This document shows, in pieces, positions 1 through 24,061 of a DNA stretch of 64,000 bases. Position 1 is the stretch's first letter. Each line of letters begins with the position of its first letter. A program made the translations under genes and the position numbers. Source of the stretch: Larus michahellis (taxonomy: Eukaryota > Chordata > Aves > Charadriiformes > Laridae); assembly GCF_964199755.1 (NCBI RefSeq), contig NC_133910.1:13772711-13836710 (forward strand), written 5' to 3'. Under the pieces are notes generated by a model, which worked only from the letters and a program-made list of their open reading frames with translations, was not told where the DNA came from and made no database searches.

Positions 1-9329
<9,329 letters not shown>

Positions 9330-12300
9330 TCATCTAGTAAGGAAATTTCTCTGCGCCGCTCCCGATCTGCCTTTTGATGAAAGAGAACCAGGGAAACACC
9401 ATCAAATGGATTGTTCAGCCACAGACAAGTAAGAAGTAAAACAACCTGTAGAACTGCAGATATTCAGTGAGCAGACACACTAAGTTAACAAGGTTTTAAA
9501 CCCCTCCTCTTTAGTTGCAAGAAGTTTATGGGATTTAAGATTCATAAACAAAATTAAAAGAACTGCAGGAACACACTTGTCACAGCATCATTTTTTTCTG
9601 CCACTCCAGTGCTGAAAGAAGTGTGCTTCTTTAATTATGAGAATACGAGAGAGGGTGATCAACATAGTCCTTGCTTTAAAAGAATAAGTCTAACAATAAA
9701 CAGCTATGCAGAAGAATTCCCTAAAGATAAGTGACATAAAAGCACTATATCTTATTCCACACTGGAATTTACCATTGAGTTTCCTACTGAAGCACTGGTA
9801 GCCAGATTTGTAATGTTTAGGATTATGATTCCATGCTGGCCACAGTTAATGACTCATACCGGCAATTAATGCGTTGAAAGTATCACTTGAAGGCAACAGA
9901 TTTATTTCTTCAGATTCCCTTTTCCCATTTGCTGGCCATGAGAGAGAGTTAATGAGTCCAAAAAACACTGCTCAAATGGAACAGGTTCAGACTCTTGAAC
10001 CCGTGAGTTCAGGAGTTCTACTAGGAACCCTGAAAACACTTTATAAAAAAAGATTACATTTCTCTGTTGCTGGCACTTTCAACACCTTTTTTAGCTATAA
10101 ATACACTTTTCAGAATGGATGTAGTTTGTTCATTTTCCATTCTAATCTTTGCTGGCGTAACATGCTGTGATTAACACCCTTCATGCAGTCTCTTTACTTT
10201 CACTTTTTGGCTCTTGGAGCCTAGGACAAAGCTGAGACATGGGAACACACACACTGTAAAGGTCAATTTTTATGTCAGAAAAGAAACTTTGCTCACTTTC
10301 AATGGATCTTTCTTTCATTTCTTTCAAGCGTAATTCTTTGTTCTAATTTTTCTCTAATCTAGGAGCTTAATCTAACCTTTTCGCTCATAATTTAGATTTC
10401 CAGATTTCTTGTTGTAAAGCCTCCACTTCAAGCCTAAAACTGCTGGCAGCTTTATTATACCATCTGCTAGGTCCCATCTTAGGGTTGCAACTCTGCGCTG
10501 GAGTAATAAAACACTACACACATCAGACCTTCCCACCCTTCGCTCTTTCTGAAACTTATCCAGCTGAAAGCATGTTTCAAACACAGTCAGAAATCACTCT
10601 TTCTGAAAGAAACTGTATCTGACCAGAGGCTACAACTTCCACCAGCAACACCTTATCAAACGTGATTTGAACGTAAGAGGATTAGTCCATCAAGCATTAT
10701 GTACAAAATAAAGCACAGACCACAAACAAGTTGGATACAGCCAGTTTGAGAATGCACTGCAATCTGCAACTAGCTGAGTAAAGCCCATCTAAAGGCTGCT
10801 GCCAGGGGGCAAGTTTCTGACCAATAAACCCGGCACCATGCAGAGCTTGTTCTTGCATTGCAGGATATAAATCAGACCTGGCAGGAGCAAGAAGCTGTGT
10901 GCTAGGCAGCAAGCAGCACAGTCGGGGATAGAGGAAAAAGGGTATTTTCTGTCACTCAGCAACAGCATCCCCAGGATGCTCACGAAAAACAGCAGGCTCC
11001 ACAAAAAGCCCCTCACAGCCACCTTTGCTGGATCACCACACGGCATTGCAGCACGAAGCACTGCGGAGGCGACAGGGCCGGTCAGCATTCTCAAGGCACC
11101 TTTTTCTACAGAATAGCAAACAGATCTTTGAGTCCTGTCTGGTTGAATCTTTGCTTAGATGGTCACCATGTGCCAAAGAAAACAATAGCTCCTCCCTCAC
11201 TTGCCTATTTCCACTGTATTTTATTAGTAGGACAGACATAAGAGAGAAAGGGAGAAAAAACACTGATTAGCACGGATTGGCAGGGACGCAGAAGCTGGAC
11301 TGAGAACAATGACCTGCTTGAACCAGCAGAATGGTGGGGAGCCCTGGACCAGGGCAAATAGCAGAGGATGCTGCACAGCAGCCCTCAGCTGCACTGGCAA
11401 GAGCACAGCCACCTGCTTTCACAGGTACACTGTGCCTTGCGGAGCGAGCCTGGCTCGGGGTCGATCCACATCAATCCTGGACCAACCTCACACGATCCCA
11501 AGCAATAAAATCCACTTTGAGGTTTAGAAAACTGGAACCAGACAAAATTAGTAGGCACTAGACAAAAAGAACTACTACCACATGAGGTTTAGGAGTTAGC
11601 TGGTTAACAGAAAATCCCCAAGTTCCTGAAAGTCAGCATGCAAACAGCACGGCGGGTAATGCTGCCAAAGAGAAACCCTGACAACCACTTATGTAACTGG
11701 GTCTCAGCTGCCTCTTGATTACATCTCATATCATTAAAAGGATGCAGGAGGAATAAACAACCACTTCAGAGCAGAGGAGCTGGGGACATGCCGGGATAAA
11801 GCCCCTTTTTGAACTTTCTGGGACAGCTACAACTGCTGTCTCGATAAGTGAAATTTACTTTCAACTCCTTCAAGGCTTTGAAGCTGAAAAGGCGAAACAC
11901 AGCTCTGTTTGTGTGTTATGTGTGTGCTCCAAAGGGGAAAACAAGTCCATGGAGAGGTGAGGCACTTTCCATTCGGTCACTGTGCAAAGCGGCTGCAGAG
12001 GCACTGAGCCCCCTCGGTGCCGTCCCGCAGGCAGGACCTTGCTGCCGGTCCCTCCCGACGGCAGCCACCTGCAGACCTGAGCTAGTCTGTCAGTGCACTG
12101 GCCAAAGACATCACTCGGCAACCAGGTCACCCACAGCACTCTGGAGAGGCAACGGAGCCTCCAAAGGCTACTACAACACTGGAGTATTCTCCCATCACAC
12201 AGTGAAGCAGGGAATCCTGGCAGGGATCATCAAGGCCTTCCAGTCTTGCAGAGCAAGGCCATTTCTGATAAAAATCAAGCTCATTATGAACTGAACTGCC

Positions 12301-15300
12301 AGCCTACATGCTTATTATTGGGAGAGGTAGAACCAGAAGACATGCCGATGATGACAACTGAAAACTGACAGCCTCAGCAAAGCCTCTGACCTATGCTCAG
12401 GGTCCCCATGTCTCATAGCTGACCCTGAAGAAAGCATTATCCCATTACAGAGAAATAAATAATAAACAAATATATATATATTAAAAAAATAAACAATCAC
12501 CATCATTTTTGCAAAGTTTCTCTCAGGATATATAGAGCTCTTTGGGGGAAGGTTCGCTATCAGTTTTAGCACGGAGCTTAGCTCTTCCCGTTCTCAGCAC
12601 TAGCAATATCTCCCGTACCATCCAGGGACAGCACCAGAGTGCAAAATACTGAGTGTCTTGGAGGAATCAGAAAATACTGCAGCATGACCAGCTACACTGG
12701 AGGCCCCAGGGTACAAATAACTGCATCAGTATTGCTTCTTGGTCAGAGAGCTCCCCTACCCAGGAGTCTTCATGTCCACACCACGTTGCCCTGGATTTGA
12801 CATGCAGGCCTTGACCCCATCTGACTGCCTTCTAAAGGGGTATGTTCTAATCCAGAAAGCAACAATGACATTTTAACTTTCAGAGTATGTGAATCTTGGA
12901 GATACAACAGGGATCCACTCAGCACGAGGAGCCTGCCCTGTAAAAAGAAAACCTCGAGTTACTGGCACTCAGGAAACCCCCAAGCTGAAAACAGAGCAAA
13001 AGGGAGAGACTCCTGACAAACAGGATTGTCTGCAAAGCTCTTTGTAAATCTATGTACGAAGGAGGCTGGGCTGCTGGTGTTTTATTCACAACACTTCAAT
13101 GGAGCTTGAATATCTGGAAGTTAGCCAGCCTTAACTGAGCAGGGCAAACAGATTTATGAAAGGTAACACACACACTAGAAAGAAGCACTTCAGCTACTCG
13201 CACACCACTGAGCTCTACGCTGAGCACAATCACCGAGCCAAAGGACCACTGCAGACCCTCACTCCTTGCTCACTTCACAGCAGCGCTCACAAACACAAAA
13301 CAAAGCAACAGGACGGAGATTAACAGCAAAAAGGCTTTACTCCAGAAGCGGGAAGATTTTTGACCTGAAATTTTAAACAAATTGTCCAGAAACTCACAGG
13401 TTGCAAAAGCAAAAGAATAGAGAATAGAAGTAAAGAAGTGAAGTTGATGTTAAACTGAATTCTATTGTGGTTTCTAATGTTACTGGTAACATGAAACCTT
13501 TAAAAAAACATAGTATAGTTTTACAGATTAGTGATGTTCACTCTTCTTTAAATACACACAGTCAATTTTGCTGGTACTTCTCATAGCTAAATGTTTATCT
13601 GTCAACAGGGAGATACCACCACTTCTCCTGGAACGTGTCTCACCAACAATCTCCTATTTGCGAAACGGTGGCCACTTGTCTCAGTGATGAAAGACACCAC
13701 TGGCTGCCCTTAGAAGAGCTTTGGTGAAACAGTGTGACCACCTGCCCTCGGGGCTTGGTGCCAGATGCACTTATATCCTGTAGAAGGCCTGCTTGGGCCA
13801 GGCAGGGATCATCAGCCTAGCGGGCAAGGGGCCAGATGAGCACTGAGTTCCTAGGAGAGGCTGCATAGCAAGGAGGGGAGCAACATGAGAATATCAGCAT
13901 CGAAGTACAAAGTCAATAGGATCAATGAAGAGCTGTGTGTAGCAAGAGTCTAGGCCACAAGAAGCTGACTACTGTCATTCTGTTGTACTGTTTCCAAAGG
14001 GAGACGCTAAGATTTGTTAGTACACCTGAAAAAGGGCCTGCCGAGATCCTGAATGTGCCGCCAAGTCCTGCCAGACAGGGAGAAGCAAGTCAGCAGTCTG
14101 CAGTGCAGAGAAAAGATAGATACCCCATAGCAAAGCTCCTGATTCACAAGGGGGGACCCTCCTTGCTTAGCTGAACAGGTTTATTTGGCACTACCAGTTT
14201 GCTTAATTCTGCACAATTCCAGCTTCTCTCTGCGTCTCCCATGAATCCTGAGTCCTTGTGAAAACAGGTAATGGGAGATCAGGATCACATCTCCCATGAT
14301 TTATTGCAGAGGTATGCTGCTAGCTGAGTAATACCGCTGGAGGCTGTCTGCCAGAAGACTTGCCTGCTGGCCAGCCCCATCATCAGGCCTCTGTAGGCCA
14401 AACCACCCTGGATTTGAGACATGCAGCAGGACCATGAAGAGCAGAGGCAGCCTTCTGGAGAGCGCATCTATCATTAACTCTGTGGCATGGAGCTGTACAG
14501 GCAGAGATAAAATATAACAACAAGGACAGAAAGGGCATGTCCTGTAAGATGACCTGACCTCATTTTCTCAGCTCTGCCTTCACCAAGCTCACCTGCTGCC
14601 CCCTCTTATAAATGTACCAACAGGCTGGGAATCACAACTGCTGTTACTGAACAACTGCACAGTTCTAGAGAAAACAGATCTCCATAACCTCAGGTTTGTC
14701 CTGTGAAATACAGAAGCCTTACCTTTCTGCTAAACAGTTTTCCCAGTGCTGGGAAGGCAGGCAGCAGAGAAAGGCAGCCAGAAAGAGTGGATTTGCAACT
14801 TACTGTAAAACAGATAAAGCAGACTGGAGTCTGGAGAAGAGCTCAACTGTATTTACACAAAAACATTAACAAGTTCCGTGGTCCTTTCTGTAAGGGCTGG
14901 ACAGACAACGCCACACCCTGAAAAGGAGCCCTAACCTCCAGTAATTGAGGATGCAGACAAAGATAAGAAATATTTCATCTTGAGGATGCAAGGCTACGGC
15001 ATGGAGAGAAAAAAAAAAAATCCATCCAGAAAGCTCGTCCACAGCTCACAGAAAGTACATACAAGATCCTGTGCTCATGCAACTCCCCCTCCTTTTCAAG
15101 CAGCAGAAAACCCAAAGTGTGTAGTAATTTTTCTTGCTTGAAAGGAGTGTCTGTCTACAGCATCACTCCAGAGGAACGGAGCCCGTTTTCTGCCCATCTG
15201 CCCCATCATACTGTAAAGAAGGAACTGATGGTGTCACCTTGTCAGGAAGGAAGAGCTGTACCTCTAACCCAAGAAGAAGCGCTGCAGGGCTTTCATACCC

Positions 15301-18300
15301 CTTAGAATCAGGAACTGATTACCGCAGGGAGGCAGGAAGGTACCTTACGAAGCACCGCCTACCAACATCACACTCATTGCCCTCTCATCCAGGCCATAAA
15401 GGTGTTAAATGAGACCAGCTCCGGCACAAACTGACTCCAATGCCCCTATCTATAAACCTCACCAGACTCTGAAGCAATGACTTCCTCTAGACACTTCTGC
15501 AGCAAGACACAACAGAAATAAAGGAGTGTTATTTCTTTGCTGTTTCACATTTCAGAGGCAAAACCAACAGAGTACAGAGCAGCTCAGTTCAGCAAGAACC
15601 ACCTGTGGCTTCATCAAAACCAGACCCCAACCGCCCTAGTACAAGAGGAAAGGGAAGTGACCTAGTGATCTCTGCGGGCTGCCTGCACGAAGGAGGGCTC
15701 ACATTCAAATGCAAATCTTTACCCATAAGAGTTGGACTTCAGCTCTGGCTCCTCCACAGCCAAGGCCCAGAGCAGAAGCATGCTAGCTACAGCCTCCAAG
15801 GTGATTCTGCCTTCGGCTTTGCACTGTTCAGGTTCCTCTGAGAGCTGAATGTCTGGGGAGAATACACAGATACAACAGCCTATTCCCCCAACACCAAAGC
15901 AAGGAGGCTCATCATGAGCAAGCAATTTAAATCCAAACACAAAAGAAATCCCTGGCACAATGCTCTGTTGGCAAAACCTGTTCAGAAAGCTCCTGGCAAC
16001 ATTCAGCTGAACTGTAAGGTAAACTGGGCATTTAGGTATCTGAGCAACAACAAGTCTGCCAATAGCTGGTAGGGATTTCCTGTGGGTAACAGGGTTGGTA
16101 CTATCAGTCCCATTTTACAGTCTGGGTAACCAAGGCAAAGAAAACAACTTGCTCAAGTAACAGGGACAGAGGGCCCAGAGCTCAGGTCTCCATCCCCGGC
16201 CACCCAAACGTGCACCACCAAGACCCTCAAAGAAAAGGCAGCTCTTGATCACAAAGGAGCAGAGTTGTAAAGAAGGGTCAAACGAGGAGAGAATGCATTG
16301 CTGCAACATCTGCCATGTCTAGAACCACCTCTTCCAGTAGAAGAGACTGTCCGTCCAATAGCACAGAAAGTGGACCCAATCCTGCCCACTGCTTCAGAGG
16401 AGCCCACCAGGACAGGAGGCACCTACACAGCATGAACTGTTCTCATGCCCTTCACCAGGTCTTAGGAGTGACAGAGCTCAAAGCAAAGATGCTTCCATCA
16501 TTTAACAACTAAGCTGAACACTGTACCAACATTTCTGCCACACCGACTTTTAAAAATCATTGCAGTGATGATACCCATGTAACCAAGGTGAGACACAGCA
16601 AGAGCAGCATAGGTGAAACACCTAAGCTGGCAGCTCCAGAACCCAAATGTAAGCCTCTGAATCGTTAGGCATCGCTCACCTCAGAGAGCCCTACACAGCC
16701 AGGGCAAGGACCAGCAGAAGGACCACGATCGGCTGCTGCCAGAGAAAAGATGCATTCTGAGGAATGACCACAAAAATTCCTCCAGTCAAACATTTCACAA
16801 ATCCTTCACCTGGTACCAAGCTCAGCAATTTACTCAGTCTCTCGGCAATGAACATAGGTTTTATAGCAAACAGGCAGAGAGGAAATCAGAGATGTCACAG
16901 CTCCAAGAGATGAAATCACAGAAAAGCTGGCAGTATTTAGGGTTAACAGTTCTTTTTTCAGGAACAGATACAGCTCTTTCCACACAAATGCCATCAGCTG
17001 TTGACTAAGCGGCTCTGTTTTCTCTGCAGTCTCAGGAAGGATCATACTGGAATGGGGAGGTGGGTGTTTACCTTGTGCCAATGAGCCTCACGCTACCAGG
17101 TCTGGGCTTCGGTAACACTTCTCCACGCTCTCCGGCTGCCTGCTGACTTCAGGGCCTCAGTTCCCACTCAGGTTATACACTAAAGGTTATCTTCATGAAG
17201 AGAAAGACTGGAGAGAAAATCCGATGCTATTGATCGGCAGGCAGTAAATGCCAATCCCTCCCTGCACACCCAAGGGAGAGGGTTCCTGTACACCCCTGCT
17301 GAGCAGTTCCCTCAAGTCCTGTTCTTCCACGAGGCGCTGATGTGAGCTCCTCTGGCAGGTATCTTTACTGCCAGCCAGGCCAGCACCAACACACACACTG
17401 CAGGGTACAAAGCTGCCCTGGCAAGAGCTGAATAGAACCTTCTCTATCAGATTTCCCACAGCCATCAAGACTGATGCAGTCAGTTCAAACCATTAATAAG
17501 ATTACAAGCAGTTCAGACAATCCTGCAGTTCATAAACACTGCAGATGCTGAAGCTTCCAAGAAGTATTCCTCCAGATTCCCCAATTTTAAAAACACTAGA
17601 GCAATGCAGCATTTCACAGTAGCCTTTCATAGAGGAAGCCTATTCATAGGAGCCATTTACACTACAAATGAACTCCAAGGATGCTATCAGGAATCTGATG
17701 GGAAAAGGACATGCGTACCAAGTGGTAAGAAACCGCAACGTTAAATGCGGTGTGGTTCAGTACACCGAAGAAAGGTGCCTTTGGTATCTTTAGGTATCTT
17801 TAGCTTTTCTGGAGTGCTAAGCGACTCAGACTATGCACGAGACATCTGGACTACGCCAAGCCGGACAGGAAGTAAAAACATTTCACAGATGCTTTAATTT
17901 ACATGGATATTTGCAGTGCATAACTGACAAGGTGTTTAAGCGTCATCACTTCTATTTTCCAGATAGGAAAATGATACTGCAGAACTCTGCAGCTATGCTG
18001 AGTGGCAGAGCAAGAAACAGACCCCTCATCTCCTACTTTCTGGGGCTGGAAACCACCCTCTGAATCACAGCGCCTTCTTAATGCTGTGGGACCAGGAGCA
18101 GCACAAAGCCCTGCTCCAGAGGAGTTCTGGTCTGCATGCCAGGATGGGCAACACTGCAAACACCTCGTAAATGAACCACCCCATACACTGCTTTCCCTGC
18201 AACAGGGTCACAGGCATCACTAAAGGCAACATTTTGCTCAGATGCAGAACACTAACACAGTAATAACACTCAGATCTCGTGAATCCACTCCTAAATGACC

Positions 18301-19419
18301 GTTTGTGAAGTTTCAATTGCCAGGTGGGAGCTTGATTCTCTGGTTATTTCAGAAAAAGATAAACCCATACTCCATACTATTCCAGCCACAAAGAAGCATT
18401 TCTTGAGCATGTCCCTACTCCCCTGCCTGCTTCACAGCCCACTCCAAACTCTGAACAAGAGCACTCAAGGCTTTTGTACGGGCTCCCAGCCCACATACAG
18501 GTAGGAAGAGCTGAAGAGCCTACCCCACAGCAGAACTCTTCCAAAAAAATCACTATATTCCCACACAAGAAGCGCCTGTGGGAGGCAGTCCCACTGCAAG
18601 CTCTTCAAACCTGTCTCTATCCACTTTGTGCAGCACTATCACTGCAATTCCTACCCAAAATGTGTCAACAGCCACCCAGCAAGGATTCCTCCACCAAGCG
18701 TCTTCCAACAGGGTGCAAACTCTGCAAATACTATATAGTTCACTCCTCTTAAGTGCTACTCACCTGAAATTCAAAGGCTGTTGAGGATGGTCACAACAGC
18801 TAATTGAAGCCCTGTGGACATTTGAAGTACTACAGTCCAAGACAGTAGTCCTCTTGGCCAGATCCTAGGCTGCTGTTAGCAAGTTCTTGCTTTCTTCCTG
18901 GTGTTTTTCCTGTATTTCTTCACACTTAAGCCTGGCTCACCTTCATCTTCTCCTTCACTTTTGCATGTTTCAAATCTGTCCATTACCTTTGCCCTTTCAC
19001 TCAAGGTATGGTTGTCTTCACCAGTCCTACACAAATTAACACTCATAGTCTCTTAAAGATTTAACAGTGAGCTCTCTTGCCCCTTCCAGTTTATCAGCAC
19101 TTTCCTGAAAATTTAAGTGTTCGGAACCAAAATATAGACACTGTAAGTACGATGACCCGCTGCAGAACTGCACATACACCTTTTAACACCTCAAAACCAC
19201 CTTCTGTCCTCACAGACCCAACAGCACTGCAAGTCAAGCAGCTACACAACCAACGCCACAGGTAAATACTGAACAACCCAGGACTACTAGACCAGCCTCT
19301 GGTCCATTTCAGTTATGGACCCAAAAGAAATCAGGATTTACAGCTATACACATCCAAACAGGTTTGCTCTGAAATAAACAGCTCAAGCTCAAACTTCTCA
19401 GTTACTTCTGCGCAGGAAG

Positions 19420-19439
19420 CACACACACACACACACACA
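19420..19439. repeat. (CA)n microsatellite
   Basis: About ten CA units in the PRRC2B 5' intron. A simple repeat; length polymorphism is likely but no function is implied. Confidence 0.9.
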
Positions 19440-20037
19440 GAACATCCTGAATACCAGTACAAGTTACTAACTAAAGATAAGCCCAAGTTACATTTCAATG
19501 AGGCTTAACCCCAGCCTAAACCATGACAACATTTAATACAATCTCCCATTTTAGCCCCTTTTTTTCCTCCTGTGGGAAAGAACAACTCTATAACCAAACC
19601 AGATGGGTTTTGCACATATCTGCAAAACCCCCTTCAGAAGGTGCTTTCCAGGAGCACGCTATCGTAACTTTTATAACAAAGTCACTCAATTTCAGCAGTT
19701 ACAAAAAGATGTTCTGCAAAGGAGAGAGCTGCACCTCCCCATCCTTTACCTGTTCACTGTGCTTTCACCTCACTGTCTGATACCTGACAGACTCACAGTT
19801 GCAGTTCTTCTGTTCCAAATGACAAACTAGTGATAAGGAGCTGTGAAATTATCGACCTATTAGGAGAATGAGTCAGTGCCACATGAAAAATAAAACCCAC
19901 TTACAAGGCACGATTAGCTTAAGAGCAAGGCCTGATACTGAGACAACACGCTCAGTGCCAAGTCGCAGAATAAATGAGGAATCCACTAAAGAAGAGCAGG
20001 GACCACCAGAGAGTGATATTCCAGCCCTTGGAATAAA

Positions 20038-20069
20038 CCCTCTCCCTCCCTCCTTCCCTCCCTCCCCTA
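20038..20069. repeat. CT-rich (CCCT)n-like low-complexity tract
   Basis: An interrupted CCTCCCT run on the plus strand, purine-rich on the minus strand, inside the PRRC2B 5' intron. Confidence 0.8.
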
Positions 20070-22529
20070 TAGTTACCATCCTGTATTCAGTAAGTTTCTC
20101 CTGCCCATATTGCTTCTATTCCTACAACAAGAAAAAACACAATTACAAGTGGAAATGCCACTACAGCAAAATCTCTTTGTGCAGACTATCCTCATAAAAG
20201 AAAGAGTAAAATGGCTTACTATTATTTTCAACGCAGCACCACTTAAGAAAGTTAGCCCAGCTCACCCTTAAATACTTCCAATTACTCAGGTAAGTACAAT
20301 GAAGGCCTTGAGCAACCAACACTTTTGAATCTTAAGTAGGAAGGTAATTCTGTAATGGAGAATCTAACAGGCTCTGTGCTGTACAGCTCAGGCACACTGG
20401 AAGCATTACCAGACATGCCAAAACCACCATCCTGATTTTTCCCAGTTGTACCCCAGACGCGAGACTCCGCAGGACGAGGAGGATGCGGTACAGGAACCGG
20501 GTCCTTTGCAAATGCATCAGTGCCACATGCATGAGGACTGAGAATTGTTTGTCTTTATACCATCACTCAGTCAGATACCACGGCACGCTGCGTCAGGCAC
20601 AAGGCAAATATGGACTCTAATGCCACCCCTGCTTTTAGAAGGAGGTTGTTCAACTAAATTAGCCTTTGAAGTAGGTTTTACACAAAGCTTTAATAAAAGG
20701 CTTTATTAAAATGTAACCATAAAGTTAAATCATTTTAATAAAAATTCTTTAGGAACCTTACTCATGTTTATTAAAACTAAAATACTTTTAAACCCTGCAT
20801 CTCCTTTCCAGCATTTGTATGGACTATTTACTTACTTTTCCAGCTTCAGCCAGTTGGCTGAGTTTCACTTTTAAGCTCTCATGCACACAAAGAAAAAAAA
20901 AGCCCAGAGTTCATCAAAAAATGCACTGTAAGACCAAATAAAAATTCCCTGAATTTAGAAAAAACAAGGCACCAAGGCACTATATAATGACAACTTTGGA
21001 AACCTACATAAAACTTATGGTTTATTACTTTCTTTTATTTTTTTTTTCCACGTAGAAAATGTACATGTACATGTCATGTAGAAATATATTTTCCTATCAG
21101 TGAAGACTGCTGAAAGCATCCTAAAATATGTGAGATCTAATCTACTCAAGCCCTGCAGAAAAGCATATCAGACCAACAAGTAAAAAAAAAAAACAGGAAT
21201 CAACTTATATTCAATGTACATATCAAATTAAGCACACAACCAAAATACAGCTAACAGCAGATGTACTCATACTGGCTTGAGGAAACATGTAATTTAAAAA
21301 AACCCAAACAAACCATCAATCTCAAACAGTACTTGTCGTTTGTCTGAATTTGATTTTTAATCTGAACTTCCTAACTGTAACAAGAAAAACAGGAGACCAT
21401 TTCAAAGAGCTCACATGGGAGAGGTCTTGTTTATCATACCCCAAAAATAGACCCTGCTAATTAGGAAGAACCTCTTAGGCCACAGTCCGGAAAGAACTAG
21501 CATCGCCCATGACGGACCCACAAAGATCTCGAGGACCCCAGATGCGCTCCTGATAAACGCAGGCCCATTTTACAATACTTCATTTGGAGTGAAAGATGCA
21601 GGTACCTATTTCAACTTTTCAGACAGAGATCATCCCAAAACTGTCACTTTCCATCCACTTTCAGAATATGGTCTCAGCCTTCCCCCTTCCCACCTCTTCC
21701 AAGTGACCTTACTCCCCAGTCCTTGGCCCAGAGCACAAGCTTTTAGGACGCTGGGGTTTATCTACCCCAATGCCAACTGAACGTGGAAAAGGCAGGTCCA
21801 AAATCTTGCCAATTTATATCTGACAATCTACCTGTCAGGAGCTGATTCTCCAAACTTGGGCTATCCAAGTCAGGGATCAGCTATTTATACAGGATCAAAG
21901 GGCCTATTCCGGTGGAGGCCCCATGTGCAAGAGCAAGACAAGGCTTAACACAAACAAAACTTCCACTATAAACCTCGATTCGGCCCTGGAAGGGGCGGGA
22001 TGCCTTCCCCCTTAGCAGACTACAGCAGACCATGCAGACACAGCAATGGGCTTATACTTAAGACCATTCCTAGAAAGAAACAAAATTACCAAAGCCCTAC
22101 ACATTTATGTTTATTATATGTTATTTCCCCAAACACCAGTAATGTCAACATACAAATATTTGATGAGTTGATATCAGAAGAGTACCTCACCCTTTGCAGG
22201 TTCAGAAGGCAGAAGCAAAACAAAACAACTTTCCTAACAAAACCCACAACTCCCAGCTCATTCAAACCCCCTTTCGCCAGCTTTGATTTTGGGGATTGAG
22301 GCGGGGGGGGGGGCTTCGTAGCCACCTTAGGGGAAAAAACCCTCCTAGTTCACGACCAATGCTACTAAAGAAACGGCCCCCCCCGGAGAAGATGCACACA
22401 CATGTGTCCCAGGACCGGCATTAGGCTTTCCCCACCTTGCACCCATCTGCTCCCACCCAGAGATGAAAAACTCATTCCTAAACAAACAAACAAAAAAAAT
22501 TAAAAAGATTATCAAATTATCTTTTCAAA

Positions 22530-23830
22530 CCTACCTAACGAGCTCCCCCAGCAGCAAAGCGTCCAAACTCCATCCCTGCTTCCCCCGGCTCAGCCGCCGC
22601 CCCCCACACACACCCCCGACCCGCGTTTCAGCCTCAGCGGCCCTTTTGTAGCCACAACAACACACCGAGCGAGCCTTCTGGACGCCACCCCCCCGCCCCT
22701 TGTTTTGCTGAGACACACACACACACGGCGCGACAAAAATATCTTTGTGTCACACTCCAGACGATGAAGAAAAACAACCTGCCTTTGCGGCGGGGAGCCC
22801 CCCCGCCTCCATCCCGCTCTTCCTCACCCCCAGCCCACGGAGCGGGGCGGTATGTGGGGGGGTCCAACCCCGCCGTACACAGGGACAGCCGCACAGCAGG
22901 CCGCCCCCTCCCTCGCCACCGACAGGAGGCCGGAGAACGGGCCCCGAACCCCGGCGGCCCCCGCCAGGCCCGGAGCGGGGATGGAGCCGGGCCGGCCAGG
23001 CCCCGCGGCTGCCCCTGGCGCCTCCATCCCCACGGCGGGGGGGGAAGGAAGGAAAAGGGGGGGGGGTGTCGCACAATAAACACAGCCGGCTACAACAGCC
23101 CGCCACGGCGGGGTCGCCCCCACAGCCGGCCCGGCCCCCCACCGCCAGGTCCCCGGGCCTCGCCGGGAGGCCGCGGGGTGCCGCAGCCGCTGGCTCCGGC
23201 TCCATTTTAGGGCTGCCTCGTCCCACCTTCCCTCTCCCTCCCCCCCCCTTCCTCCTCCTCCTTCCCTCCCCCCTCGGCCCCACTCACCGCCCCAAATATC
23301 CGCGGCCGCCGCCGCCGCCGGCCCCCGTTACCCACCTGTGGTGGTGGCGGGGAGCCGGGAGTGCCTGAGGAGCCGGGTGCGGAGGGGCGATGGGCGCGGG
23401 GCGCGGCGGATGGCGGCGGATTGCGCGGCGGCGGCGGCTGCGGGGCGATACGGGCTCTCGCTGCCGCTGCCGCTCCCTCCTCCTCCTCCTCCCCCTCCTC
23501 CCCCGGCCCGGCCTGTCAATCCCGCGCGGGAGGCCGCCGCCGCACAGCGCCCCCTGCAGGGCCCCGCCGGCGCCGCAGGGGCGGCCCAAGATGGAGGCGG
23601 TGGTGGGCGTGCTGAGGGATGAGGGGCAGAGCCGGCGCCATGGCGGCTGCCTCCAGCCCCTCTCGCCACCCCACACGCCAGGAGGGAGATCTTCCCTCAG
23701 AGCTGAGCCTGGCGGGGTGGCCGGACTCTGCCAAACGCACCCGGCTCCTGTCAGCCCCTGAGGCGCCAGGCTCGGGCCTCACGGTGCTGAGGGAGACCCC
23801 GAGCTCACGGCCGTAGGGTCCTTCCCCCGA
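22530..23830 (-). promoter_or_regulatory. PRRC2B: CpG island, promoter and non-coding first exon of PRRC2B
   Basis: The base composition shifts abruptly to very high G+C with dense CpG and homopurine/homopyrimidine runs. This is the expected start of PRRC2B, whose start codon is about 14 kb downstream on the minus strand. Two donor sites on the minus strand fit a non-coding first exon: GGCG|GTGAGTG with exon edge at 23288, and CACAG|GTGGGT near 23337. The first is closer to consensus. YY1-like motifs (AAGATGG near 23588, ATGGCGG near 23640) are typical of housekeeping TATA-less promoters. The transcription start is inferred to lie at about 23.35-23.6 kb. The many open frames in both strands here result from the lack of A/T-rich stop codons and are not genes. 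Confidence 0.85.
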
Positions 23831-24055
23831 CAGCGGCGTCAGGGAGGCCGCCTCCAGCAGGGTACAGGGGGCTTCTCCCTCAGGTTTTCCACCTCCTCCT
23901 TCCTTGGTCATGGCAGCGGGGCGATGGCAGGGGCATGGGGATTCCTGTCCGGCAGGAGAACGACGGTGAAGGCTGCTTGGTACTCCTCCCAGCTTTCATG
24001 GGCAGCAGGTTCAAAGGCAACAGCCCCTTGCAAGGACTTCAGTCCAGAAATACCT

Positions 24056-24061
24056 TTTAAT
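24056..24061 (-). terminator. Possible polyadenylation signal ATTAAA (putative gene X)
   Basis: ATTAAA on the minus strand downstream of the stop of the candidate terminal exon at 24383. It lies a few hundred bases before the PRRC2B CpG island. A common hexamer variant, so on its own it is weak evidence. Confidence 0.25.

Larger units (their letters stand above)
9371..22529. other. PRRC2B 5' intron (about 13 kb)
   Basis: Long intron between the first coding exon and the promoter CpG island. Open frames here are short and lack family resemblance or good paired splice sites. The region contains a (CA)n run at 19420-19439, a CT-rich run at about 20040-20068 and several A- or T-rich tracts. No transposon family was recognised by eye. 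Confidence 0.7.

Noticed and set aside
22745-23911. Overlapping open frames of 120-207 codons on both strands in the PRRC2B CpG island
   Set aside because: Extreme G+C content removes stop codons. The translations are Pro/Gly/Arg/Ala low complexity, and the region is the promoter and non-coding first exon of PRRC2B.
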